Origin: Aegilops tauschii subsp. strangulata
Taxonomy: Eukaryota > Streptophyta > Magnoliopsida > Poales > Poaceae
Direction of reading: 5' to 3'
NCBI RefSeq assembly: GCF_002575655.3
Contig: NC_053036.3
Location: forward strand, 161,734,627-161,798,626
DNA: 64,000 nt
Below are positions 21,394 to 32,007 of this stretch, piece by piece. Position 1 is the first letter of the stretch. Each line of letters opens with the position of its first letter. The translations under genes were made by a program, and so were the position numbers. Under the pieces are notes generated by a model that was not told where the DNA came from, did no database searches, and worked only from the letters and a program-made list of their open reading frames with translations.

Positions 21394-24300
21394 ACACTCC
21401 ACCACTACGAGAGGATCTCGTCCCGAGATCTAGGATGGCACCGGAGAAAAGCGGAAGAGGAAGAGGTAAAACAAAGTTGCTTCTTGGCAAACGAGTGAAA
21501 CCATTGAACCTTGAGAGGTCGCAAAGCTTGAAGAAATGACACGACGGAGGTGAAGAAAATTTAAAACACTCCGTTCAGCAAGAGGAACAAGGAACATTAC
21601 AAGAACCTTGTAGGTTGAAAGACAAACAAAAATGGCTATGATGGACAAGAAGTACATGCAAGCACTCCGGTTGAAACGAGATGTATAAGGAACGATAAAG
21701 ATCAATTACGACAACACTCTGGTTAAAACAAGATAGAGAAGGAATAAGAGTGATATAATTTGGACAGCACTCCGACTGAAAATGGAAGGAATTGAACATG
21801 ATCTTGACAAGATGAGATGATACTCGATGAATTTAACAACACACTGCCTCCGGAACTATTGAAAGAATGGCACAATGGGTCAGAAAGATTTCAGACAGCA
21901 CTCCGGTTGAGAAGGGAGGCAAAAACTTGACCGAATGGGAAGAACTTGAAAAGAGAGCATGACACTCCGGCTAAACGGATAAGAAAGGAAAAATTACATT
22001 ATCTTGACAAAACAAGATGATTGGTCGAAGAGAGCAACATCACAATGCCTCCAGGACGAACGAATAGAAGATAGATCGTCGGAATAAGAGAACGGAGAAG
22101 AAAATGATAACTTCCACCACAATTGAATATGGGAAGCATCCTTCCAAGAAGGTTAGAAAGGAGTAGTTGGAAAACCAACAACGAAAAGAATAAGCTTGTA
22201 GTGGGCTTATGGAAAACCTCTCAAAAACTTGAGGTGAAATTCTGCCACTAACGGAAAAACAATAGATTGGATTGATATGAACAATGAGACGAGAAACTTA
22301 TTTCGCCGGGAGGATAAATGAAGAACCTGGGTCATTTATGAGCACCATAAATAGCAAAAATCCTTAGGGAAAGCTTTAGGTGAAACATGACACAAGATAA
22401 ATCCAACGAAGAGATTGGTGGATTTAAAATATCTCATTCTTGACAACATGTGAATCATGAAACGCGAACTCAAATTGTCAAGAATGACATAACACCACCT
22501 CAAAAGATAAGAGAGAAAGAATTGCACTTCGGAATGCAAGATGAAGAATGCTTGAACTTCTCAAAACAAACATGTGTTGAGCACCTTGTTTATTTTAGAG
22601 TATAGCTTGATGGATCTTGACTCCGAGAGAAATCTTGAAGAACAATTGAAGAATGAAAGGAATCCTTGACGAAGCACCATGTAGAACCTCCATGAAGAAC
22701 TCCGATAATAAAAGAATGAATCAAACGAAATGGAAAATTGAAAAGAACTCCAGGAGAAACCTTGCAATGATTAGATGAAGCTTTGAAATGATATAATTGA
22801 AATAACTTGGAACTCCGGAAAGAAAAAAAATGAACCAATGAGATCAAGAATTTTGATGAATCTCCGGAATAAGGAATTAATCACTTGGATGAAACAAGAA
22901 TAAGAATTACATTATGCTTAGCCTTCACCAATTTAGATTGATGACAAGCAACGGATTTGGCATACTACTTATTCTCGTAGAAAGGATTAAGATAGATATA
23001 GCGCAAACTTGAGAAGGACTTCAACGAACCACCGGTGGGATTTAACCAACGAATAAATCAATATGAGAACAAGAGAAAAAGAATCTTGAATGAACCACCG
23101 TAAGAATTGAAAACAATTGAAGAAAAGAGGACGAAACACCGTAAAAATTAAAGAACGCGCGAAAATACTCGAGGGAATTTGATACACGAGAACGAAGAGA
23201 TCACGAGCTGATTAGAGAATACTTTGAACGATGCACCGGAAGAATATGGAGATGAACGAAGAGACATCAGTTTAGAATAATTGGAGAACGAAGCTGAAAA
23301 CTTAAAACGAAGAAATCTTCTGAAATGATGGCCTTTGGATGATCAAGAAATGAAAACAACTCATGAAATGCTCCGGATGGGTAAGAAAAGAATTGCGCGA
23401 TTGGAAACAATTTGCGAGGATGGCAACAGGTTAGAAACATGAATCTTCAAGAGAACGGACCAAGATTTAGGAGAAATTCTTCTTCGGTCTTCAAATGTTG
23501 AGAATGATGATGAGAAACACCATCAAGAATTATTGAGGCACTCCGGAATGAAAAAAATTTGGAAAGGTTGAACCAACGACGAAAAGAATTTGAAAGATCT
23601 TGGAGAAAGACATATGACTGATGATAATTCATTCTTACGTCAAACTTTGAAGAGAATTTGAGAATCGCTCCGGATAAATTAGAAGAGTCAGGTAAGATCC
23701 TGGAAAAAGACCTGTGGGTTAAGGCCCACTCAAAACAAACACCGTTGAAATGATTACTTGAAATGGAGATTGCACCGGTTGAATTAAATGGCTTAAATGA
23801 GGTAACAACCTCGAAATAGTTAGAATTGATGCGGAGTGGAAACACGAATCTTCAGAGATATCGTCAGCACTCCGGAACAATTGGAAAGTGAGAGGTGAAT
23901 GATTACGAGATACACCGGCATGAGAAAAACATTTGAAACAAGGAAAGGAATGTGACCAACATTGACGGCTTGAATTTAGTCCACCGGAGAAGAAAAAGAA
24001 TGAAGAATGATAAACTTGAAGAACATCTTCATGAGAACCACCGGGTAAGAACATTGATTGAAAAGAATGAAGGGACTTCACATGAATAAAATGGATACTT
24101 GATTAAGAAATCTGAGTCCTTGAAGAAAAAGGGTGGGAGGGCGGGAAAAACAAAGGCAACTTGGGGCAGATGGAATAAACACCATTGCAAGGAACTGAGA
24201 GTTGATCTCGCGAATGTTGAAATGATCGGATCCACTTGAAGAGAAGCACACCGGTTGGAAATAGAATTGGGATAACACTCTTGATGACCAAGAAGGATTA

Positions 24301-25141
24301 ACACTCCCATAGAAACATGAGAACACCACTTGGAAAAAGGTATGGAATCAACACTTGACAATGAAGCAACTCGAATACCACAACTTAAAACAAAACAAAG
24401 GATTGGCTTGCAGAATAAGCCGGAAACAAACATATGATAGATCCCATATCGTATCATGTGTGTGTTGGAAAGATATCCTACGAGATACTTGAATTCCCAC
24501 TTATAAACTCCCGAAACTTTCTGGTTATGCAATCAGGTGTTGGGGATACAGGGGACACAATATATCACCCAAACTAACAATCCCTAGATCCAGCTGTATC
24601 CATCCGTCAACACATAACCAAGAAACCTTCGGAAATCGTGTACCTCAACCTTCGAAAAGCATCCGTTATACGAGTTATGGCAATACTCCCGAACTCCCGC
24701 CCCAGTACTGGGTGGCGTCGAGGTGATCTCACCAACAACTGCATAAAAGAGATTTTCGATGTCGGCGAAACTCAGGTATTCCAGAACTGCAACGATAAAA
24801 TTGTGACGACAACACCTCGGAGCTCAACTCCCCGGGACACTGCCACAACCCTAAATGTCAGAAGGCACCAAGAACAATGTTCTCGTCACAAAACCATCGG
24901 AACGATTCCAAGATACCCGCGTGATCCTAAATTTTTTTAGTGAAATTTGAGGAGAGAAGAGTCAAAACTTCTACGTCAGGAGGCCTCACCAGAGCGACGG
25001 AGGGACTGAGGAGTAAAAAGAATCCTACTCTCCGATATATATAATCCTAAGACTCAAAACATTTTTGTTCTAGACTCAACAACGCCAGCGATTCGATCAA
25101 GCAGGGGGCTCCTAAGTCGGGGATGGCTCTGATTACCAACT
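21394..25141 (-). other. Interior of the non-autonomous element, with dispersed CTCCGG motifs
   Basis: This stretch is adenine- and guanine-rich on the plus strand and has no credible gene. Between about 21660 and 24260 a short motif, ACTCCGG or CACCGG followed by TGAA or GAA, recurs at intervals of roughly 50-110 bases. The pattern suggests an old, decayed tandem array of units near 52 bases. The part next to the right LTR (24530-25110) is non-repetitive and probably a leader region. Confidence 0.75.
25126..25140 (-). other. Primer-site-like motif of the non-autonomous element
   Basis: On the minus strand TTGGTAATCAGAGCC lies one base inside the right LTR. It equals the Met-tRNA primer site TTGGTATCAGAGCC with one extra A. 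Confidence 0.75.
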
Positions 25142-25415
25142 TGTAACACCCACTCACGAAAGGAAGACAAGAGGGGTGCGCCGGAGGAGGTGGGAGTGCC
25201 GGATTGCAAAACGGACAACGGGGAAAATGCTCGGATGCATGAGACGAACACGTATGCAAATGAGATGCACATGATGACATTATATGAGATGCATGACATG
25301 AACAAAATGCAAAACAAAAAACAAAACCCGACCACGGAGGGAATATCATAACACATATCCGAAAAAGGCAAGAGTCGGAGTTACAAATACAGAAAGTTAC
25401 ATCCGGGGCGTTACA
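25142..25415 (-). repeat. 5' LTR of the non-autonomous element
   Basis: It is the 274-base partner of 21120-21393, with four substitutions noticed, and is followed by CAAAT at 25416-25420. Confidence 0.95.
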
Positions 25416-25420
25416 CAAAT
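25416..25420 (+). repeat. Target site duplication, right copy (CAAAT)
   Basis: It matches 21115-21119 exactly and flanks the right LTR. Confidence 0.95.
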
Positions 25421-25918
25421 GCTACTAACCCGTGTTGTGAGCATGTGCATCTTGTTGAGGAGAATGCAAAGTTGAAGGAGCAACTTGAGAAATGCCTTGT
25501 GTCTTGCATACAACGCAAGAAGAATCTCAACGACCTTTTGAGCAATCAAAAGGAAGTTGTGGCCAAGGAAGGGATTGGGTACGCGCCCAAGTCCAAGAAC
25601 AAGAAGAAGAATGACAAGGCCAAACGACCTCCTCCTCTCAAGCAAACCTTTGTGAAGGAGGGAGAGGGTGCTTCTAAGGAGAAGAAGAAGAACAATGTGA
25701 AGGGTAGTAATGCCAAGAGGGGCAATGCTACCCCTTCCATCAAAGCCGGCGACTTTAACCCTTCTTATGTGTTATGTCGTGCTAGTGATGGACATGTTTA
25801 TGCCAAATTTGTTGGTTCTTCTTATGAGTACATTGAATGGTCTATTTGGGTTCCTAAGACCCTTGTCACTAACATCAAAGGACCCATTACAAAATGGGTA
25901 CCTAAAACCAAGCATTGA
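25421..25918 (+). pseudogene. Gag C-terminal part of the copia element
   Basis: The frame continues the coiled coil cut at 21119 (CEHVHLVEENAKLKEQLEKC). A lysine-rich segment follows (KSKNKKKNDKAKRPPP), then a conserved end with WVPKTLVTNIKGP and WVPKTKH before a TGA. The next frame, 10 bases on, encodes protease, so the stop may be the natural gag end or a lesion. Confidence 0.82.
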
Positions 25919-25928
25919 TCTTTTCTAG

Positions 25929-27566
25929 GTGTTTTCTTCCGGTGGGGGATCATGGTTGCTCGATACTGGAGCCACTAATCATATGACCGGAAGCAAGGAC
26001 TTGGTGGTGGACGTACACATGATTCCATCTATGCCCACCAATGTTGAGTGGGGTGATGCCTCGTCCTCTAAGGTATTGGGACTTGGCAAGGTTGTCATTT
26101 CTCATGATCTCACGATCGAGAAGGTCATGCTTGTTGAGTCCCTTGCATACAATTTACTTTCTGTTTGTCAACTTGCACTCATGGGCTTTGCCACTTTCTT
26201 TGATGTTGATACCGTGGCCCTCTTGTGGAGCAAGACTCTTAAAGTAGCCTTTACTGGGCATGTCGAGAATGGTCTCTATGTGATTAACTTTTCGGAGCGA
26301 CCCACTAAGACCGCGACATGCCTAATGGCTAAAGTTGACATAGGATGGCTTTGGCATCGCCGTTTAGCCCATGTCAATATGAGATATTTCCAAAGTCTTC
26401 TCAAGGGGGACCATCTTCATGGACTAACAAATGTTAGTTTTGCCAAAGATCGTACTTGCAGTGCTTGTATCGAAGGAAAGCTACATGAAAAGGCTCACCC
26501 TCCCACGACTATCATTTACTCGAAGAGGCCTTTGGAGCTCCTTCACTTGGATCTCTTTGGCCCTCCATCCTTTGATAGTCTTGGGGGTAGAAAGTATTGC
26601 TTGGTGATTGTGGATGATTATTCAAGATACACTTGGGTATATTTCTTTAAGAGGAAGAGCGAGACCCAACAAACCGTCATTGACTTTGCAAATGAAGCCC
26701 AACGTCAACACAACGCAAAGATCTTGACAATAAGAAGTGACAACGGCACCGAGTTCGAGAACTACACCTTGGATGAGTTTCTTAGTGATGAGGGGATCAA
26801 GCATCAATATTCCGCACCCTACACCCCTCAACAAAATGGTGTAGCGGAGAGGAAGAACCGGGCGTTGATGGATGCGGCAAGGACCATGATGGCGGAGTTC
26901 AAGTCTCCTTACAACTTTTGGGCCGAAGCCATCAACACCGCTTGTCATGCATCCAATCGGCTCTACCTCTGCAAGGGCTTGAACAAGACTCCATATGAGA
27001 TACTCACCGATAACAAGCCCAACCTCAAGTACTTCCGGGTGTTCGGGTGTAAGTGTTTCATTCTCAAGAAAGGTGTTCGTTTGTCTAAATTTGAGGCTAG
27101 AGATCAAGAGGGCATATTTGTTGGTTATGCTACAAACTCTCATGCTTACCGTGTCCTCAATAAGTCCATGGTACTTATTGAGGAGACATGTAACATGGAG
27201 TTTGATGAGAATAACGGCTCCCAAGTGGAGCAAAGTGGTACTTGTGATGTAGGTGATGAAATTCCTCCTCAAGCCATAAGAAGAATGGGTGTTGGCTTTA
27301 TCCTACCCATTGAGGAACCCCTTGTGGCCGAAGGAGAAGGACAGTGTTCCACACATGTGGAACCATCACCAACTCAAGACCCACACGCTTCCGAAGAACA
27401 AAGTGAAGGCCCTCAACCAAATGAACAAGTTCGAGGGCAAGATCAGCCTCAATATGGTGATGAATCACTAAGTGATGCCCAAGATCAAGTTCTCTCCTCC
27501 GAGCTTGTTCAAGATCAAGAACAAGGAACAAGCTCAAGAACAAGCTCAAGACGACACTCAAGATGA
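25929..27566 (+). pseudogene. Protease and integrase of the copia element
   Basis: The protease site is SWLLDTGATNHMTG near residue 15. Next come the gag-pre-integrase HHCC region (LWHRRLAHVNMRYFQ, CSACIEGKLHEKAH) and the integrase core with all three catalytic residues (LHLDLFGPPS, RSDNGTEFE, QQNGVAERKNR). The copia-type C-terminus follows (FRVFGCKCFILKKG). The end is rich in Gln, Glu and Ser. The frame breaks near 27540, and the frame of 27472-27654 carries the linker (PEEELEHRAAKIASKLS). Everything from reverse transcriptase on is missing. Apart from truncation, this is the best-preserved pol frame in the window. Confidence 0.9.
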
Positions 27567-27654
27567 TAAAGTTTCGGCTCCTCAACTCACTCCTGAGGAG
27601 GAATTGGAGCATCGTGCCGCTAAGATTGCATCCAAGCTATCCACAAAAGATCAT

Positions 27655-29330
27655 TCATACGTCTCCAACGTATCTATAATTTTTTATTGTTCCATGCTAT
27701 TATATTATCCATCTAGGATGTTTTATATGCATTTATATGATTTTTGGGACTAACCTATTAACCTAGAGCCCAGTGCCAGTTTCTGTTTTTTCCTTGTTTT
27801 TGAGTATTGCAGAAAAGGAAAACCAAACGGAGTCCAATTGACCTGAAATTTGACGGAGATTATTTTTGGACCAGAAGAAGCCCATAGAGCATCGGAGATG
27901 GCCAGAAGAGTCCCGAGGCACCCACGAGGGTGGGGGGCGCGGCCTACCCCCCTGGGCGCGCCCTCCTACCTCGTGGCCGCCTCAGAGACCCCCCTGACTT
28001 GTTCCCGACGCCAAAACCTCTTATATATATAGAAACCCCCAGAACATAACCTAGATCGGGAGTTCCGCCGCGGCAAGCCTCTGTAGCCACCAAAAACCAA
28101 TCGGGGCCCTGTTCCGGCACCCTGCCGGAGGGGGGATCCCTCACCGGTGGCCATCTTCATCATCCGGCGCTCTCCATGACGAGGAGGGAGTAGTTCACCC
28201 TCGGGGCTGAGGGTATGTACCAGTAGCTATGTGTTTGATCCCTCTCTCTCTCTCGTGTTCTTGATTTGGCACGACCTTGATGTACCGCGAGCTTTGCTAT
28301 TATAGTTGGATCTTATGATGTTTCTCCCCCTCTACTCTCTTGTAATGGATTGAGTTTTCCCTTCGAAGTTATCTTATCGGATTGTGTCTTTAAGGATTTG
28401 AGAACACTTGATGTATGTCCTGCGTGGGATACCCGTGGTGACAATGGGGTATTCTATTGATTCACTTGATGTATGTTTTGGTGATCAGCTTGTGGGTTCC
28501 TTGACCTTGGGAATCTATGCATAGGGGTTGGCACACGTTTTCGTCTTGACTCTCCGGTAGAAACTTTGGGGCACTCTTTTAAGTTCTTTGTGTTGGTTGA
28601 ATAGATGAATCTGAGATTGTGTGATGCATATTGTATAATCATACCCACAGATACTTGTAAAATTGGAGTATCTAGGTGACATTAGGGTTTTGGTTGATTT
28701 GTGTCTTAAGGTGTTATTCTAGTACGAACTCTATGATAGATCGAACGGAAAGAATAGCTACGTGTTATTTTACTACGGACTCTTGAATAGATCGATCAGA
28801 AAGAATAACTTTGAGGTGGTTTCGTACCCTACCATAATGTCTTCGTTTGTTCTCCGCTATTAACGACTTTTGAGTGACTCTTTGTTGCATGTTGAGGGAT
28901 ACTTATATGATCCAATTATGTTATTATTGTTGAGAGAACTTGCACTAGTGAAAGTATGAACCCTAGGCCTTGTTTCCTAGCATTGCAATACCGTTTATGC
29001 TCACTTTTATCATTAGTTACCTTACTGTTTTTTATATTTTCAGATTACAAAAACCTATATCTATCATCCATATTGTACTTGTATCACCATCTCTTCGCCG
29101 AACTAGTGCACCTATACAACTTACCCTTGTATTGGGTGTGTTGGGGACACAAGAGACTCTTTGTTATTTGGTTGCAGGGTTGCTCGAGAGAGACCATCTT
29201 CATCCTACGCCTCCCACGGATTGATAAACCTTAGGTCATCCACTTGAGGGAAATTTGCTACTGTCCTACAAACTTCTGCACTTGGAGGCCCAACAACGTC
29301 TACAAGAAGAAGGTTGCATAGTAGACATCA
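27655..29330 (+). repeat. 5' LTR of the second Athila-type element
   Basis: It begins TCATACGTCTCC (family TGATACG, so the second base is changed) and ends GTAGACATCA shortly before the primer site. A TATATATATA box lies at 28022-28031. No second LTR is present, so the start is inferred from the family and from the break in copia coding sequence. Confidence 0.78.
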
Positions 29331-29339
29331 AGCTGTTTT

Positions 29340-29357
29340 TGGCGCCGTTGCCGGGGA
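29340..29357 (+). other. Primer binding site (Asp tRNA type)
   Basis: TGGCGCCGTTGCCGGGGA is the standard Athila-clade primer site, nine bases after the LTR end. Confidence 0.93.
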
Positions 29358-29453
29358 GGTGAGTGCTTGAAGGTATATCTTTAGATCTTGCAATCGAATC
29401 TTTTTGTTTCTTGTTTTATCACCAGTTTAGTTTATAAAACAAAACTACAAAAA

Positions 29454-30422
29454 ATGGAATTAAGGGTGCCTCATATGCTTCATCTTTTTAATGTCTTTCG
29501 TGAAAATGATGGGAAGGAAAATTGTTCTCAAGTACTAGAAGAAGAATTACATAGAATGGTTGGCATAAAATATGTGAATGAGCATGATTGCAATGTTGTT
29601 AGTATGAATTCTATGAATATCCATGATGCTAATGATATGCAAAGCCACAAGCTTGGGGATGCTATGTTTGATGAAGATGATATGTTTTGTCCCCCATGTT
29701 TTGATGAGCAAATTTATTATGATGATAGCATGCCTCCTATTTATGATGATTATATTGATGAAAGTGGGTTTGGAAGAGTGTCAACTTTAGTAATTAATGA
29801 TCCCACTATTTTGGAGGATGTTGAATCTTATTGTGATAATTATGAAAGTGGATTTGGAGAGGTCATGACTTTATTTAGTGATGATTCCACTATTTCGAAA
29901 GAGGTTTCAATTGATTATGAAAATAAAGTTGCTATCTATGATGATTATTGTGATGACATGTATGCTATAAATATTAATGATAACCATGAAACTTGTCATC
30001 ATGATTTTAGTTTTCAATTGGATTATGCCTCACATGATAGTTATTTTGTTGAGTTTGCTCCCACTACTATTAATCAGAAGAAATTTGCTTATGTGGAGAG
30101 TAATAAAATTTCTATGCTTGTGGCTCATGAAAAGAGTGATTTATGTGATAGTTATATTGTTGAATTCATTCATGATGCTACTGAAAATTATTATGAGGGA
30201 GGAACATATGCTTGTAGGAATTGCAATAATATCAAGTTTCCTCTCTATGTGCTTAAAGGTTTGAACTTATGCTTGTTTTGCTTTCCTATGCTAGTTGATT
30301 ATTGTTCCAATAAATTGTTTGCTCACAAAATCCTTATGCATAGGAAGTGGGTTAGACTTAAATGTGCTAATCATATTCTTCTTGATGCTCTCTTTATGTT
30401 TCAATTCTTATCTTTTATGTGA
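29454..30422 (+). CDS. Acidic ORF of a non-autonomous Athila-type element, function unknown
   Basis: This intact 322-residue ORF starts at ATG 29454 (MELRVPHMLHLFNVF), about 100 bases after the primer site. It resembles no gag, protease, polymerase or integrase domain that I recognise. It is rich in Asp, Glu, Tyr and Asn. The motif ESGFG plus V(S/M)TL recurs at residues 103-112 and 131-140, and SY(F/I)VEF at 196-201 and 233-238, so the middle looks built from internal repeats. CxxC pairs lie at 79-82, 254-257 and 273-276; the last two could bind a metal. The C-terminus is hydrophobic. Upstream ATG 29388 is possible but weaker. The frame is free of stops although the element is truncated. Confidence 0.7.
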   Translation: MELRVPHMLHLFNVFRENDGKENCSQVLEEELHRMVGIKYVNEHDCNVVSMNSMNIHDANDMQSHKLGDAMFDEDDMFCPPCFDEQIYYDDSMPPIYDDYIDESGFGRVSTLVINDPTILEDVESYCDNYESGFGEVMTLFSDDSTISKEVSIDYENKVAIYDDYCDDMYAININDNHETCHHDFSFQLDYASHDSYFVEFAPTTINQKKFAYVESNKISMLVAHEKSDLCDSYIVEFIHDATENYYEGGTYACRNCNNIKFPLYVLKGLNLCLFCFPMLVDYCSNKLFAHKILMHRKWVRLKCANHILLDALFMFQFLSFM

Positions 30423-31289
30423 GCATCATTGAAATCATCGTGCCTAGCTAGGGACGTTAAACGTTAGCGCTTGTTGGGAGGCAACCCAATTTTATTTTTG
30501 TCCTTTGATTTTGATCTTGTTTAGTAATAAATAATTCATCTAGCCTCTGTTTAGATGTGGTTTTATGTTTTAATTAGTGTTTGTGCCAAGTAGAACCTTT
30601 GGGAAGACTTGGGTGAAGTCTTTATGATCTTGCTGTAAAAAACAGAAACTTTAGTGCTCACGAGATTAGCTGCCATTATTTACTGGAGAGTGACTTTAGG
30701 TTGATTCTTTTTGAAGATGATTAATAGACAAATTACTCAGGTCCAAAAATTTATTTCAGAATTTTTGGAGTTCCATAAGTATACGTTTGATACAGATTAC
30801 TACAGACCATTCTGTTTTTGACAGATTCTATTTTCATTGTGTTGTTTGCTTATTTTGATGAATCTATGAGTAGTATCGGAGGGTATGAACCATAGAGAAG
30901 TTGGAATACAGTAGATATTACACCAATATGAATTTAGAATGAGTTAACAACAGTACCTAAGTGGTGGTTTTATTTTCTTATACTAACGGAGCTTACGAGT
31001 TTTCTGTTGAGTTTTGTGTTGTGAAGTTTTCAAGTTTTGGATAAAGATTCGATGGACTATGGAATAAGGAGTGGAAAGAGCCTAAGCTTGGGGATTCCCA
31101 AGGCACCCCAAGGTAATATTCAAGGGCAACCAAGAGCCTAAGCTTGGGGATGCCCCGGATGGCATCCCCTCTTTCGTCTTCGTTCATCGGTAACTTTACT
31201 TGGAGCTATATTTTTATTCCCCACATGATATGTGTTTTGCTTGGAGCGTCATTTTAAATGTTAGAGAGTCTTCACATAGTTGCATAATT
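30423..31289 (+). other. 3' non-coding region of the second Athila-type element
   Basis: No gene is seen. AGAGCCTAAGCTTGGGGA occurs twice, at 31078 and 31134. TTGGGAGGCAACCCAA, common near the 3' end of Athila-type interiors, lies at about 30474. Confidence 0.65.
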
Positions 31290-31520
31290 CACTACAAAAA
31301 AATACACTTCCGTGATGATACGTGTTTGTCACAGTAGGTCACGTTTTCTGTCATGCATGTACATCCATGACAAATTTATGACAGAATCAAGATAGTCATA
31401 CCTGTGCTGTCGTAGAAGTGTTCCATGACATTACCAAAATTATCATCACAGAAGTGTCCACTTCCATGACGATAAATCGCGCGTCACAGAAGTGCTTTCG
31501 TCAAGGGTGACCGACACGTG
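31290..31520 (+). repeat. CACTA terminal and subterminal region
   Basis: It begins CACTACAAAAAAA. Within it TGTCACAGTAGGTCACG, TCATGCATGTACATCCATGA and repeated CCATGAC motifs resemble transposase-binding subterminal repeats. Confidence 0.82.
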
Positions 31521-32007
31521 GCATCCACCGTAACGGAACGCCGTTAAGCTATCGGGTCCGGTTTTGGATCCGATAACCCGTTAACAGCCCGGACCAATGC
31601 GGATTTTCCACGTGTAAAATCATCATTGTCCGGAGGAAACACGTGTTGCCTCACCGTTGGGACAGATGTCATCCACTCATTGGACAGGAGGCGCCTATGA
31701 TAGGTCGACACATGGCACGGCCCAACAGTGGCCCATTCCGGTGAAAAAGGCCAGCCCGGTAAAAAATAGCAGGCCGGCCTATATAAGGCATACTTGTGTC
31801 AGGTCCATTTAAGCCCACAGCCCATACGAGATGTGCCAATTCGGCCCATCAACGGCCCATTAAAGATTTGACACCATTGCAGCCCATCGTCAGTTCGAGC
31901 CCGTTAATAGCCCGCTATATATTTGGGCTCAATATCGGCCCGATGAGATTTCGGCCTGTTAACGGCCCATTCAGTGGATGGGCCAATTTTCACAATGTAC
32001 ATCTTTC

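Larger units (their letters stand above)
21120..25415 (-). mobile_element. Non-autonomous LTR retrotransposon nested in copia gag (4.3 kb)
   Basis: It has two near-identical 274-bp LTRs (four differences seen), TG...CA ends and a perfect CAAAT target duplication. Orientation is minus, because a primer-site-like motif lies inside the right LTR and a polypurine-like tract inside the left LTR. No gag, pol or other recognisable protein is encoded; plus-strand frames are short and the minus-strand ones are fragmentary. Next to the left LTR it keeps a motif reading CGGGACGAGATCCTCTC on the minus strand, like the one before the 3' LTR of the Tekay element at 1000-1020. A Tekay-type element may therefore have mobilised it. 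Removing it would rejoin the gag frame. Confidence 0.93.
17482..27654 (+). mobile_element. SIRE/Maximus-like copia retrotransposon, 3' half missing
   Basis: It has one LTR (17482 or 17485 to 19004), a primer site, a very long gag, protease and integrase. The order protease-integrase before reverse transcriptase is copia-type, and the long coiled-coil gag suggests the SIRE/Maximus branch. The element ends at about 27654, after ASKLSTKDH in the linker before reverse transcriptase; that domain, RNase H and the 3' LTR are missing. A 4.3-kb element interrupts gag. Confidence 0.87.
27655..31289 (+). mobile_element. Non-autonomous Athila-type LTR element with a single unfamiliar ORF; 3' LTR missing
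   Basis: An LTR (27655-29330) is followed by a clear Asp-tRNA primer site and one 322-residue ORF, then about 870 bases of 3' non-coding sequence. The primer site, the TACGTCTCCAACGTATCTA start and the AAGCTTGGGGATGCCCC motif are shared with Athila-type Triticeae elements. Gag and pol are absent. The interior ends where a CACTA terminus begins at 31290, so no 3' LTR is seen. Confidence 0.82.

Noticed and set aside
24900..25060. Host gene remnant in the right part of the non-autonomous element
   Set aside because: Mixed composition and a TATATATAA motif are present, but no coding similarity could be recognised.
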